The translations under genes were made by a program, and so were the position numbers. DNA of 64,000 bases from positions 56,173 to 120,172 of the forward strand of contig DATGFS010000031.1 of assembly GCA_035308905.1 (NCBI GenBank), read 5' to 3'. Of this stretch, positions 8,267 through 17,367 are shown in pieces; position 1 is the first letter of the stretch; each line of letters starts with the position of its first letter. The notes under the pieces are model-generated. The model made no database searches. It had not been told where the DNA came from and worked only from the letters and a program-made list of their open reading frames with translations. This stretch comes from a bacterium. GTDB lineage: Bacteria; Sysuimicrobiota; Sysuimicrobiia; Sysuimicrobiales; Segetimicrobiaceae.

Positions 8267-9889
8267 TTAAGGCTCGAGCACCCACTGCTCCATGTTCCAG
8301 CCGTCGCCGTCGTTCGTCGGGTTGCCGACGAGCCCGCGCATCTGGGTCGTCGTGGCCTGCGCCCCGTACAGGTAGTAGATGGGAATCGACGGGAGATCCC
8401 GGCCGAGGATCTCCTGGGCCTGCCAGAACAGCTTCTTCGCCGCGGGCTGGTCGATCGTCCGCTCCGCCCGGCGGATCGTGTCCGTGAACTCCTCGCTGGC
8501 GTAGAAGTCCTCGTTCAAACCGTTCGGCGGCATCGCGTCCGACGCGTAGAACTGCGAGAGCGAGGGATAGGCCGGCACGATCCAGCGGTGGAACAGCGTG
8601 TCGCACTCGCCCTGGAACCGGATCTGCCCGTACACGGTCGGCGAGTAGTTGTGAATCTGCATCCCCAGCCCCACGGCGCGCAACTCCGCCTGGATCACCT
8701 GCTGCACCCGGTCCTGCGTCGCGTCGCCGACACTGTTGCAGTTCGTGAACGCGAGCGGTTTGCCGTCCTTGCGCACGATGCCGTCGGTGCCGGGCGCCCA
8801 CCCCGCTTCCGCGATCAGCTGCTTGGCTTTGGCCGCGTCGTACCGGTACTGCTTGTAGGCGTTCGGGTTATACGCCCACGACAGCGGCGTGACGGGCGGC
8901 CCGGCCGGCCGGCCGAGCCCTCCGAGCACGCCGGCCACGATGTCCTGCTTGTTGACCGCGTACGCGACCGCCTGCCGGAGCCGGACGTCCTGGAACAGCG
9001 TCCGGTGAAGGTTGAAGTCGAAGTGCATCCAGGCGTTCAGCGGATGCACGACGACTTTGATCCCGGACGCCGACTGCAGCGGCTTGATCTGGTCGAACGG
9101 CAGCGCCCAGGCGATCTGCGCCTCGCGGGTGCGCAGCATGTTGATCCGCGTGTTCGAGTCCGACACGAACCGCCAGACGATCTTCTTGATGTGCGGCAGC
9201 CCCTTGGCCGCGTCGCGGTAGTTGGGATTCGCCACGGTCGTCAGGTACTGACCGGGCACCCACTCCTGCACGACGTACGGCGCGGTCGTGACCGGCGACC
9301 GGTTGTAGGCAGCGTAGGTGTTGATGTCGTGTCCGTCGAGCACGTGCTTGGGCAGCAGGTAGCGGAACAGGTCGCGATAGGCGCCGTACGGCTCCTTGAA
9401 CCGCGCGACCACGGTGAGCGGATCCGGTGTGTCCACCGCGGCGATCAGCCCCCACCCCGCCCGGCTGTCGACCCGAAACGAGGGATCGATCATCGTCTTG
9501 TACGTGAACGCGGCGTCGGCCGAGGTCACCGGTTGGCCGTCGCTCCACTTCAGGCCGGGCTTGAGCCGCCACGTGACGGTCATGGCGTCGGCGGTGAGCT
9601 TGACCCCGCCGTTCGTCAGGTTCGGCACCTCGCGGACCAGATGCGGGAGGTACTGCATCTGGTCGTCGGTGGCCTCGAAGCCTTCGACGACGTCCAGCTC
9701 CTTCGCCGAGAGCACGTGGGTCGCGTAGGGGTTGAGCGTGTCGGGCTCGATGTAGTAGGCGACCACCATTTGCGAGATCCCGGCGCCGGCCGCCGGCGGC
9801 GCCACGGGCCGCGCAACGAGCGCCAGGGCCGGCGCGGCGAAGCACAGCACCGCGAATCGGAGCAGAGGCCGAAGAACATGTCGGTTCAT
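8267..9889 (-). CDS. Peptide ABC transporter substrate-binding protein, family 5 (importer 2)
   Basis: A 540-residue family 5 binding protein. It has a Sec signal (basic start, then LLRFAVLCFAAPALALVA) with no lipobox cysteine at the expected cleavage point. Recognisable family segments are TWRLKPGLKWSDGQPVTSAD, SPVTTAPYVVQEW and LRQAVAYAVNKQDI. The start ATG 9889 follows AAGGAG at eight bases. Unusually, the binding-protein gene comes after both permease genes (order DppB, DppC, binding protein), unlike importers 1, 3 and 5. Length and sequence are clearly different from the importer 1 protein, so it probably has a distinct ligand. Confidence 0.91.
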   Translation of the reverse strand: MNRHVLRPLLRFAVLCFAAPALALVARPVAPPAAGAGISQMVVAYYIEPDTLNPYATHVLSAKELDVVEGFEATDDQMQYLPHLVREVPNLTNGGVKLTADAMTVTWRLKPGLKWSDGQPVTSADAAFTYKTMIDPSFRVDSRAGWGLIAAVDTPDPLTVVARFKEPYGAYRDLFRYLLPKHVLDGHDINTYAAYNRSPVTTAPYVVQEWVPGQYLTTVANPNYRDAAKGLPHIKKIVWRFVSDSNTRINMLRTREAQIAWALPFDQIKPLQSASGIKVVVHPLNAWMHFDFNLHRTLFQDVRLRQAVAYAVNKQDIVAGVLGGLGRPAGPPVTPLSWAYNPNAYKQYRYDAAKAKQLIAEAGWAPGTDGIVRKDGKPLAFTNCNSVGDATQDRVQQVIQAELRAVGLGMQIHNYSPTVYGQIRFQGECDTLFHRWIVPAYPSLSQFYASDAMPPNGLNEDFYASEEFTDTIRRAERTIDQPAAKKLFWQAQEILGRDLPSIPIYYLYGAQATTTQMRGLVGNPTNDGDGWNMEQWVLEP

Positions 9890-9934
9890 GTGGTGGTCTC
9901 CTTTCGCGCTGTGACGGCGGAAGGCGTCCGCCGC

Positions 9935-10810
9935 CTACTGCTTCGCCCGCACGTCCATCGCATCCCGCAGGCCGTCGCCCAGGCCGTTGACGCTCAACAC
10001 GCTCAATAGAATGAGCACGCCCGGGAAGATCGAGAGCCACGGCTTGGTCGCCATTGTGGACTGCGCGTTCTGCAGCATGTTGCCCCACGAGGCCGTGGGC
10101 GGCTGGATCCCGACGCCGAGGAACGACAGCACCGATTCGGTGATGATCGCGTTGCCCACCGCCAGGCTCGCCGCGACGATCACCGGGGCGAGGCTGTTCG
10201 GCAGCGCGTGGCGGAGGATGATGCGCAGGCTGCCGCAGCCCGCCGCCCGGGCCGCCTCGACGTACTCGGTCTCGCGGATCGACAGAAACGCGCTCCGCAC
10301 GAGACGCGCCGTCCCCATCCAGCCGACGCCGGCGATGATCAGCACGAGGATCTGCGGCGACGGCTTCACCACCGCGGACAGCACGATGATGAGCGGCAGC
10401 GGCGGCACCGAGAGCGCGACGTCGGTGAAGCGCATGAGCGCGGCGTCGGCGAGCCGGCCGTAGTATCCGGCCAGCGCGCCGACCGTGGTGCCGGCGGAGG
10501 CCGCCACGATCGCGACCGCGATCCCGATCGACAGCGAGACGCGGCCCGCGTACAGCGTGCGGCTGAACTCGTCCCGGCCCAAATCGTCGGTCCCGAACCA
10601 GTGGGACGCGGACGGCGCCGCGTCGAGCTGCTTCAAGTCCACCTCGTTGGGCGCGTACCGGGTCAGCAGCGGGGCGGCCGCGGCGGCGAGCGCCAGCACG
10701 GCGAGCACGATCCCGCCCGCAAGCGCGAGCCGGTCGCGCGTGAACCGCCGCCACGCGTCGAGCCACAGGCCGGACCGCCGGAACGGCAGGACGGCGGCGC
10801 GCACGCTCAC
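9935..10810 (-). CDS. Peptide ABC transporter permease, DppC/OppC type (importer 2)
   Basis: A 291-residue permease. The start is GTG 10810, which overlaps the DppB stop (GTGA); the same frame stays open far upstream but that extension is the antisense of nothing recognisable and lies within DppB. The DppC hallmarks are the N-terminal helix LALAGGIVLAVLALAAAA, HWFGTDDLGRDEFSR, the EAA loop EAARAAGCGSLRIILRHALP, and the C-terminal block NGLGDGLRDAMDVR. It pairs with the DppB protein encoded immediately upstream. No ATPase gene belongs to this operon. Confidence 0.92.
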   Translation of the reverse strand: MSVRAAVLPFRRSGLWLDAWRRFTRDRLALAGGIVLAVLALAAAAAPLLTRYAPNEVDLKQLDAAPSASHWFGTDDLGRDEFSRTLYAGRVSLSIGIAVAIVAASAGTTVGALAGYYGRLADAALMRFTDVALSVPPLPLIIVLSAVVKPSPQILVLIIAGVGWMGTARLVRSAFLSIRETEYVEAARAAGCGSLRIILRHALPNSLAPVIVAASLAVGNAIITESVLSFLGVGIQPPTASWGNMLQNAQSTMATKPWLSIFPGVLILLSVLSVNGLGDGLRDAMDVRAKQ

Positions 10811-11751
10811 CGGTACACGATCCTCGGATCGAGGACGACGTACAGCACGTCCGCGATGAAGTTCGACACCACGATGGCGAACGAGCTCAGCATCAGAATC
10901 GCGAGCAGCGTGGGATAGTCCACGCTCGAGATCGACTGGATCAGGAGATTGCCCATGCCCGGCCAGGCGAACACCGTCTCCGTCACGACCGCGCCGGAGA
11001 CGAGGGCGGCCAGGTCCAGCGCGACGATCGTGACGACGGGGATGAGGCCGTTTCGCAGCGCGTGGCGGTAGACGACGCGCCGCTCCGGCAGCCCTTTCGC
11101 GCGGGCGGTGCGGATGTAGTCCTGGCCCAGCACCTCGAGGACGCCGGCGCGCGTGAACCGGCTCCACCGCCCGGCGGTGAACAGCGCGAGCGTCACGCTC
11201 GGGAGCACCAGGTGCCGCGCGACATCGCCCCAGCCGCCGCCGCTGCCGAAGCCGGCGACCGGCAGCCAGCCGAAATGAACGGCGATCACGAGCTGCAGCA
11301 TCAGCCCGAACCAAAAGACCGGCATCGAGATGCCGAGAAACGAGAAGACGGTGATGGCGTAGTCGAACGCGGAGTACTGCCGCACCGCGCTGTAGGCCCC
11401 GGCGCTCACCGCGAACGCCAGCGCCAGCACCAGCGCGGTGCCCATCAGCAGCAGCGTGGCCGGCAGGCGCCCCGCGATGAGCCCGGCGACCGGCTGGCCC
11501 GAGGAATAGCTGACCCCCCAGTGGCCGGCCGCGTACGCGCCGAACCACCGAATGTACTGCACGTACACCGGCTGATCGAGCCCGAACTGGTGCCGGAGCA
11601 GCGCGAGATCGCGGCCGGTGATGAACGGGTTGTTGAGGTAGACGGCGAGCGGGCCGCCGGGAATCGCCTGCAGGAGTCCAAAGAGGATCATCGAGACGCC
11701 GGCCAAGAGCGGGACGACGCCGAGCGCGCGGCGCAGCACGAAGGTCGTCAT
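10807..11751 (-). CDS. Peptide ABC transporter permease, DppB/OppB type (importer 2)
   Basis: A 314-residue DppB-type permease, first gene of the importer 2 operon. ATG 11751 is chosen because the first membrane helix (VVPLLAGVSMILFGLLQAIPG) begins 12 residues later, as usual for DppB; the frame is open much further upstream but that sequence crosses the divergent amidohydrolase gene on the other strand. Typical elements are HQFGLDQPVY, the EAA loop ARAKGLPERRVVYRHALRNG, FAWPGMGNLLIQSI and the terminal VVLDPRIVYR. The ribosome-binding site is weak. Confidence 0.92.
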   Translation of the reverse strand: MTTFVLRRALGVVPLLAGVSMILFGLLQAIPGGPLAVYLNNPFITGRDLALLRHQFGLDQPVYVQYIRWFGAYAAGHWGVSYSSGQPVAGLIAGRLPATLLLMGTALVLALAFAVSAGAYSAVRQYSAFDYAITVFSFLGISMPVFWFGLMLQLVIAVHFGWLPVAGFGSGGGWGDVARHLVLPSVTLALFTAGRWSRFTRAGVLEVLGQDYIRTARAKGLPERRVVYRHALRNGLIPVVTIVALDLAALVSGAVVTETVFAWPGMGNLLIQSISSVDYPTLLAILMLSSFAIVVSNFIADVLYVVLDPRIVYR

Positions 11752-11827
11752 CGCAAACCGGCGTGAATGAGGATGGTACTCAATGCGGGCCTGCGCGCGG
11801 GGTCTCCTGCCGCGCCCCGGGGAGGTA

Positions 11828-11857
11828 TTCCGCCGCGTGCGGCAAGAAGTGGCGGAA
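11828..11857 (+). promoter_or_regulatory. Inverted repeat in leader of amidohydrolase operon
   Basis: TTCCGCC (11828-11834) and GGCGGAA (11851-11857) form a perfect 7 bp inverted repeat with a 16-base loop that can pair further. It ends 26 bp before the amidohydrolase ATG, within the 132 bp gap shared with the divergent importer 2 operon. It could be an operator or an mRNA stem. No recognisable riboswitch consensus was seen. Confidence 0.28.
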
Positions 11858-11883
11858 CGCAGCGGCACGAGGAGGCGCGGTCG

Positions 11884-13161
11884 ATGGAGACGGCGGCGAC
11901 GCTGATCAAGGCGGGACGTTTGATCGACGGCACCGGCGGTCCGGTCCAGCGGGACGTCGCCGTCCTGGTCGAGGGCGGCCGCATCACGCACGTTCGGCCC
12001 GCCGCGGCGGCGCCGCCGGCCGGCGACGGGCTCGTGGTGCACGACCATCCGGACTTCACCCTGATGCCTGGGCTTATCGACACCCACGACCACATCGCGC
12101 ACTTCGGCCACGACTTCCGCCGGCGGTTCAACCTGGCGCCCAGTCTGGCCGTCCTGCAGGTCGCCCGTTGGGCCACCGAGACGCTGCTCGCCGGCATCAC
12201 CACGTTCCGCGACGCCGCGGGCGCGGACCTCGGCTTGAAGATGGCGATCGACGAGGGATTGCTGGCCGGTCCGCGGATGCTGATCAGCCTCGTGATCATC
12301 ACGCAGACCGGGGGCCACGGCGACCTGATCCAGCCGTGCGGCCTCACGTCGGACTTTCCGCGGCTGCCGGGCGTGCCCGACGGGATCGCCGACGGCCCCG
12401 ACGAGTGCCGCAAGAAGGTCCGCGAAATCATCCGGCTGGGAGCCGACTGGATCAAGATCGCCACCACCGGCGGCGTCGGCTCGCCGCGCGGCGGGCCGGC
12501 GACGCGGCAGTTCACCCTCGACGAGCTCCGCGCGATGGTGGACGAGGCGCACGCCGCGGGCAAGGGCGTGATGGTGCACGCGCACGGCGGCGACGGACTC
12601 AAGATCTGCCTCGAGGCGGGCGTCGATTCGATCGAGCACGCCGCGGTCGCGGACGAGGCGGACATCGAGCGGATGGCGCGCCAGGGCGTGTGGCTCGTCC
12701 CGACGCTCAGCGTCACACGCCGGATGAAAGAACGCCTCGACGCCGACCCGCGGGCCCTCCCGGCCTACGTCGCGGCCAAGCTGCCGCTCGTCTTGAAGAC
12801 GCAGCAGCGCAACTTCCGCCGGGCCCTCGAGGCCGGCGTCAAGATCGCGATGGGGACGGACGCCGGCGCCCTCGGCCACGCGCAGAACGGCCGGGAGCTC
12901 CCCTACATGGTCGAGGCGGGGATGACGCCGATGCAGGCGATCGTCGCGAGCACCGGCGCGGCGGCCTCGCTGCTCGGCATGGCGGGCGAACTCGGCACCG
13001 TCGAGGCGGGCAAACGGGCGGATCTGATCCTGGTCGACGGCGACCCGCTGGAGGACATCGCCGCCGTCGCGGACCCGGCGCGCATCAAGCTCGTGATGAA
13101 GGACGGCACCGTCTACAAATCCCCCGAGCCGGCACCGGCGAAGGTCCTCCGGAGGGCGTAG
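11884..13161 (+). CDS. Amidohydrolase family metal-dependent hydrolase
   Basis: A 425-residue TIM-barrel amidohydrolase of the imidazolonepropionase/prolidase-like group. Metal ligands visible in order: HDH in IDTHDHIAHFG, a Lys in GADWIKIATTGG that would be carboxylated, His in VHAHGGDG and IEHAAV, and Asp in MGTDAGA. The N- and C-terminal strands form the small composite beta domain (KAGRLIDGTGG; KRADLILVDGDPL). ATG 11884 is chosen because GAGGAGG precedes it; upstream in-frame starts lack a site. It is the first gene of a plus-strand operon with a creatininase-like hydrolase, an SDR and importer 3. Cyclic amide or Xaa-Pro type substrates are plausible. Confidence 0.9.
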   Translation: METAATLIKAGRLIDGTGGPVQRDVAVLVEGGRITHVRPAAAAPPAGDGLVVHDHPDFTLMPGLIDTHDHIAHFGHDFRRRFNLAPSLAVLQVARWATETLLAGITTFRDAAGADLGLKMAIDEGLLAGPRMLISLVIITQTGGHGDLIQPCGLTSDFPRLPGVPDGIADGPDECRKKVREIIRLGADWIKIATTGGVGSPRGGPATRQFTLDELRAMVDEAHAAGKGVMVHAHGGDGLKICLEAGVDSIEHAAVADEADIERMARQGVWLVPTLSVTRRMKERLDADPRALPAYVAAKLPLVLKTQQRNFRRALEAGVKIAMGTDAGALGHAQNGRELPYMVEAGMTPMQAIVASTGAAASLLGMAGELGTVEAGKRADLILVDGDPLEDIAAVADPARIKLVMKDGTVYKSPEPAPAKVLRRA

Positions 13162-13162
13162 A

Positions 13163-13975
13163 ATGGCCCGCAAGTGGAACCTCGCGCTGATGAGCTACAA
13201 GGAGATCGGCGCGATCCCCAAGGACCGCGCCGTGCTCATGGTGCCGATCGGATGCGTCGAGCAGCACGGTCCGGCCGGGTACACCGGCGCCGACACCGTG
13301 CTCGCCGAATATCTCTGCCGGCAGACGGCGGAAGGCCTCGCGGACGTCTACGTCGCGCCGCCGCTGTGGTACGGATACACTCCGTACACCGCATTTCCCG
13401 GCACGGTGACGCTGCGCCTCGAGACTCTCGAAGCCCTGGTCCGGGACGTCATCGGAGGATACGCGGCCCACGGCTTCCGCCACATCATCGTCGTGAACAA
13501 CCACGGTCCGAACGAGGCGGCGATCGAGCCGGTCGCGGCGGAGATGCGCCGGCGGCACGGCATCGTGCTCGGCATCCTGTATCCGTGGCGGCTTGCCGAG
13601 TACGTCGGTCGCGGGGTCATCCCGGACGCCGCGAAAGTCTTTGGCCATGGCGGGGAGCCGACGATCTCGGTCATGATGGGGCTCCACCCGGAGGCCGTCG
13701 TAAAGGACGGACACGCCGAAACGCGGGGCTACGTGAAGTACGACGGACCGATCGCGGCCACGTCGTACCGCACGGCGGCGTTTCAGGGATTCTCGATCGG
13801 CCTGTTCAGCGAGGCCGCGGACGTGCTGCCGAGCGGGGCCAGCGGGGACTGGACCGTGGCGTCCGAGGAGCACGGCCGCGAGATCCTCGACCGTATGGTG
13901 ACGTACGCGCGGGAGTTCGTGCCGGCGTTTCTGCGCTTGAGTCAGGCGAACCAGGCGGCCGCGGGACGAGACTGA
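13163..13975 (+). CDS. Creatininase family amidohydrolase
   Basis: A 270-residue member of the creatininase/MftE-like fold. Three conserved blocks are present: VPIGCVEQHGPAGYTGAD (Glu, His and Asp metal ligands), VNNHGPNEAA (His), and FGHGGEPTISVMMGLHP (Glu). The start ATG 13163 is separated from the preceding stop by one base and has GGAGG seven bases upstream. The enzyme would hydrolyse a cyclic or secondary amide. Together with the preceding amidohydrolase it points to sequential opening of amide or lactam substrates delivered by importer 3. The real substrate is unknown; creatinine itself is unlikely to be provable from context. Confidence 0.88.
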   Translation: MARKWNLALMSYKEIGAIPKDRAVLMVPIGCVEQHGPAGYTGADTVLAEYLCRQTAEGLADVYVAPPLWYGYTPYTAFPGTVTLRLETLEALVRDVIGGYAAHGFRHIIVVNNHGPNEAAIEPVAAEMRRRHGIVLGILYPWRLAEYVGRGVIPDAAKVFGHGGEPTISVMMGLHPEAVVKDGHAETRGYVKYDGPIAATSYRTAAFQGFSIGLFSEAADVLPSGASGDWTVASEEHGREILDRMVTYAREFVPAFLRLSQANQAAAGRD

Positions 13976-13991
13976 CCTCGAGGGGGACGCC

Positions 13992-14762
13992 GTGGATCTC
14001 GGACTGCGCAATCACGTCGCCGTGGTCACCGGCGGCACGCGAGGCATCGGACGGGCGATCTGCCGGTCGCTCGTCGCGGAGGGATGTCACGTCAGCCTGT
14101 GCGCCCGCGACCGGCGCGAGATCGACGAGACGGTGGCGGCGCTCAGCGGTCCCAACGCGCGCGTTCGCGGGGACGTCGCCGACGTCACCGTGGAGGGCGA
14201 CCTCGAGCGGATGACCGAAGCCACGGCGGCCGAGTTTGGCGAGATCCACCACGTGGTCGCGAACGTCGGCGGCATGATCCGCCGGGCGACGCTCGAGGCG
14301 ACGGCGGAAGACTGGCTGCGTACCTTCGACCTCAACGTCGGCCATTCGATTCGCGCGATCCGCGCGGCCCTGCCGCACATGCGGGCCCGCGAAGAGTGCA
14401 GCATCGCCATCATCGCGTCGGTCTCGGGGTCGAAGCCGGGGACCCACGCGCAGTACGGCGCGGCCAAGGCCGCCGAGATCTTTCTCGCCGGGTCGCTGGC
14501 GCGCGAACTCGCCTCCCACCGGATCCGCATCAACACGATCAGCCCGGGCTCCATCCTCTTTCCCGGCGGAGGGTGGGACCGGTTCAGCCGGGAACAGGGA
14601 GCGCGATTCCAGGCGTTCGTGGAGCGCGAATTCCCGTGGCAGCGGCTCGGCACCGCGGAAGAAGTGGCCGACGTGGTCGCGTTCGTGCTGTCGCCGCGCG
14701 CGCGCTGGATCAACGGGACCAACGTGGCGGTCGACGGCGCGCAGAACAATCCAAGCGTGTGA
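13992..14762 (+). CDS. SDR family NAD(P)-dependent oxidoreductase
   Basis: A 256-residue classical short-chain dehydrogenase. The cofactor motif GGTRGIGRAI lies at residues 12-21, NVGG marks the NAG position, and the catalytic Ser plus YxxxK are found in ASVSGSK and QYGAAKAAE. The C-terminal GTNVAVDGAQ segment is typical. Start GTG 13992 follows GAGGGGGAC. It sits 16 bp after the creatininase-like gene and 51 bp before the importer 3 binding-protein gene, so it likely oxidises or reduces an intermediate of the same pathway. Substrate unknown. Confidence 0.9.
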   Translation: MDLGLRNHVAVVTGGTRGIGRAICRSLVAEGCHVSLCARDRREIDETVAALSGPNARVRGDVADVTVEGDLERMTEATAAEFGEIHHVVANVGGMIRRATLEATAEDWLRTFDLNVGHSIRAIRAALPHMRAREECSIAIIASVSGSKPGTHAQYGAAKAAEIFLAGSLARELASHRIRINTISPGSILFPGGGWDRFSREQGARFQAFVEREFPWQRLGTAEEVADVVAFVLSPRARWINGTNVAVDGAQNNPSV

Positions 14763-14813
14763 GCCGTGTGTCCCGGATCATGATCGCGTCGAGATCGTAG
14801 AGGGGGGACCGCC

Positions 14814-16412
14814 GTGAAGCGTTCGATCAGCCGTCGCCGTTTTCTCTCCACCGTCGCGCTCGGGGCCGGCGGCGCGATCCTGGCTCCGCAGACCGCGCGC
14901 GCGGCCGCGAGACCGGGCGGCACGCTGATCTGCGGCTGGGAGGCCGAACCCGGGGCGTTCGACAACGACATCGACCGCGGCGCGGTCACCCGCACGCTGC
15001 TCCACAACATCTACGACCGCCTCGTGGATCGCGACATGACCGTCAAGGCCAACCAGCCGCTGGTGGGCAACCTTGCCACGTCCTGGCAAGTCTCGCCCGA
15101 CGCGAGGACGTATACGTTCAAGCTGCGGCAGGGCGTGAAGTTTCACGACGGGACGCCGTTCGACGCCGAGGCCGTGAAGTTCAACATCGACCGCGACTCG
15201 GATCCGAGCCACAAGTACTACAGCAAAGCCGGCGCCGGCAGCCTGAAGCTGGGGTACGGCGGCCTCGACAGCGTGACGGTCGTCGACAAATACACCCTTC
15301 GCATCGTGCACAAGGAGCCGTTTGCCGACTTCCTGCCGGTGCTGGCGTTCGGGACCTATTCGATTGCGAGTCCGGCCGCGATTCAAAGGTACGGCAACGA
15401 CGACTATCCCAACCATCCGGTGGGCACCGGGCCGTTCAAGTACGCCGGCCGCGAAAAGGGCGTCAAGGTGACCTTCGAGCGCAACCCGGACTATTGGGCG
15501 GGGGCGCCGGTCCTCGACAGCTTCATCGTCCACCCTCTGCCCGAAGCGGTCACGCGCGTGACGGCGCTCCAGACCGGCGAAGTCGACTGGATCAACGCGG
15601 TCAACCCGGACAGCATGGCCGCGGTCAAGTCCAACGCGAATCTCGTGCTCGACCTGGCGCAGCTCCCGAACACCTGGGGCTACATTCCGAACCACAAGTA
15701 TCCGCCGACGACCAAGCGCCCGCTGCGCCAGGCGATGAGCTGGGCCATCGACCGCGAGACACTGGCCCGCGACGTGATGAAAGGCCTGGCGTCGCCGGCG
15801 AAAGGCACCCACGCCCCGGGCACGCCGGGATACGATCCCAACATCACCGGGTACGGCTACGACCCCGCGAAGGCCCGGCAGCTCCTGGCCGCGGCGGGAT
15901 TCCCGAATGGCCTGCCGCTCGAGGTCTGGATCCCGGCGGGCGGCGCGGGCTCGCCGTTCGGCATCCAGATGAACGAGTTCATCCAGCAGAATTTCAAGGC
16001 GGTCGGGATCAACGCGACGTTTTCGCAGCAAGAGTTCCAGACGTTCCAAAACAACATGGCCAACGGCATCCAGCGCAACGTCAACGCGCTGCAGGTGGGC
16101 TTCAGCGTCGACGAGTTCGTCAATCTGCAGCGGATGTTCCGCAGCGACCTCCAGCCGCCCAACGGCAACACGAACCCGGGCTGGTACGGCAACGCCTCGG
16201 TCGACAGGCAGTTGAAGAGGGCGCTCGGCACGACCAATGACGCGCAGCGCCGGCAGCTCTACTTCCAGATCGAGCAAACCGTCGTAGACGACGCCGCGTG
16301 GGTGTTCGTGGTCAACCAGAAAGCCGCCCGCGCCTGGAACAAGAAAGTCAAAGGGTTCGTGAACCCGAACTCCTACATGTTCACCTTCCGGACGGTGTCG
16401 CTCGGCGCCTGA
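14814..16412 (+). CDS. Peptide ABC transporter substrate-binding protein, family 5, Tat-exported (importer 3)
   Basis: A 532-residue family 5 binding protein with a twin-arginine signal: SRRRFLSTVALGAGGAIL near residues 6-23, followed by an AxA-type cleavage region. Export by Tat means it folds, or loads a cofactor or metal-bound ligand, before crossing the membrane. Family blocks include LRQGVKFHDGTPFDAEAVKF, HPVGTGPFKY and LRQAMSWAIDRETL. Start GTG 14814 follows AGGGGGGA. It is directly followed by its permease genes (stop TGA, one base, ATG). No lipobox is present. Confidence 0.93.
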   Translation: MKRSISRRRFLSTVALGAGGAILAPQTARAAARPGGTLICGWEAEPGAFDNDIDRGAVTRTLLHNIYDRLVDRDMTVKANQPLVGNLATSWQVSPDARTYTFKLRQGVKFHDGTPFDAEAVKFNIDRDSDPSHKYYSKAGAGSLKLGYGGLDSVTVVDKYTLRIVHKEPFADFLPVLAFGTYSIASPAAIQRYGNDDYPNHPVGTGPFKYAGREKGVKVTFERNPDYWAGAPVLDSFIVHPLPEAVTRVTALQTGEVDWINAVNPDSMAAVKSNANLVLDLAQLPNTWGYIPNHKYPPTTKRPLRQAMSWAIDRETLARDVMKGLASPAKGTHAPGTPGYDPNITGYGYDPAKARQLLAAAGFPNGLPLEVWIPAGGAGSPFGIQMNEFIQQNFKAVGINATFSQQEFQTFQNNMANGIQRNVNALQVGFSVDEFVNLQRMFRSDLQPPNGNTNPGWYGNASVDRQLKRALGTTNDAQRRQLYFQIEQTVVDDAAWVFVVNQKAARAWNKKVKGFVNPNSYMFTFRTVSLGA

Positions 16413-16413
16413 G

Positions 16414-17367
16414 ATGCTTCGGTTCGGCCTCGAGCGGCTGCTGGCCACGATCCCGGTGCTGGTGGGCGTCTCCGTCGTGGTGTTTCTCACGATGAAGCTG
16501 ATCCCCGGCGACGCCGCGCAGGTGCTGGCCGGGCCGCAGGCCACGGCGGAGCAGGTCGCGCTCATCCGCCAGAGCCTCGGTTTGGACCGGCCGCTCTACG
16601 TGCAGTACGCGGCGTGGCTGAGCCGGGCGGTCCGCGGCAATCTCGGACGGTCCATTCAGCTGGAAGCGCCGGTCACCGAGATGGTGGTCGCCCGGCTCCG
16701 GAATACGCTGATCCTGGCGATCGCCGCGTCGGTGCTGGCCGTGGCGATCGGCGTGCCGGCCGGCATTCTCTCCGCGACCCACAAATCCTCGATCGTCGAC
16801 CGCGCGTCGATGGTCGTGGCGCTGTTCGGGAACAGCATGCCGGCCTTCTGGCTGGGCCTGGTGTTCATTCTGGTCTTCTCGCTGCACTTTCGCCTGTTCC
16901 CGTCGAACGGCATGTACTCGCTGCGGGGGCCGGCCGGGCTGCCGGATCTGCTCTGGCATCTCACCCTCCCCGCGCTCACGCTCGCCGGCGTGCCCGCGGC
17001 GGTCCTCGCCCGGCTCACCCGATCAAATCTGCTCGAGACGCTCGCGGACGACTACGTGCGGACGGCGCGCGCGAAAGGGTTGCGGGAGCCGCGCGTCGTG
17101 GCGCGCCACGCGCTGGGCAACGCCCTCCTCCCGGTCGTGACGCTCATGGGCATCCAAATCGGATACCTGCTCGGCGGCTCGATCCTGGTCGAAACCGTGT
17201 TCTCGTGGCCGGGGCTGGGGCTGCAGCTCTACGATGCGATCGGCGCGCGCGACCTGCCGCTCGTGCAGGGCGGGGTGCTGCTCGTCGCCACGATGTTTGT
17301 GCTGATCAATCTCTGCGTCGACATCTGCTACGGCGTGCTCGATCCGCGAATCCGGTACGGTACGTGA
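16414..17367 (+). CDS. Peptide ABC transporter permease, DppB/OppB type (importer 3)
   Basis: A 317-residue DppB-type permease. Characteristic segments: the first helix ERLLATIPVLVGVSVVVFL, KLIPGDAAQ and QSLGLDRPLY in the periplasmic loop, the EAA loop ARAKGLREPRVVARHALGNA, FSWPGLGLQLYDAI, and terminal GVLDPRIRYG. The ATG at 16414 starts one base after the binding-protein stop, indicating translational coupling. It pairs with the DppC protein encoded by the overlapping next gene. Confidence 0.93.
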   Translation: MLRFGLERLLATIPVLVGVSVVVFLTMKLIPGDAAQVLAGPQATAEQVALIRQSLGLDRPLYVQYAAWLSRAVRGNLGRSIQLEAPVTEMVVARLRNTLILAIAASVLAVAIGVPAGILSATHKSSIVDRASMVVALFGNSMPAFWLGLVFILVFSLHFRLFPSNGMYSLRGPAGLPDLLWHLTLPALTLAGVPAAVLARLTRSNLLETLADDYVRTARAKGLREPRVVARHALGNALLPVVTLMGIQIGYLLGGSILVETVFSWPGLGLQLYDAIGARDLPLVQGGVLLVATMFVLINLCVDICYGVLDPRIRYGT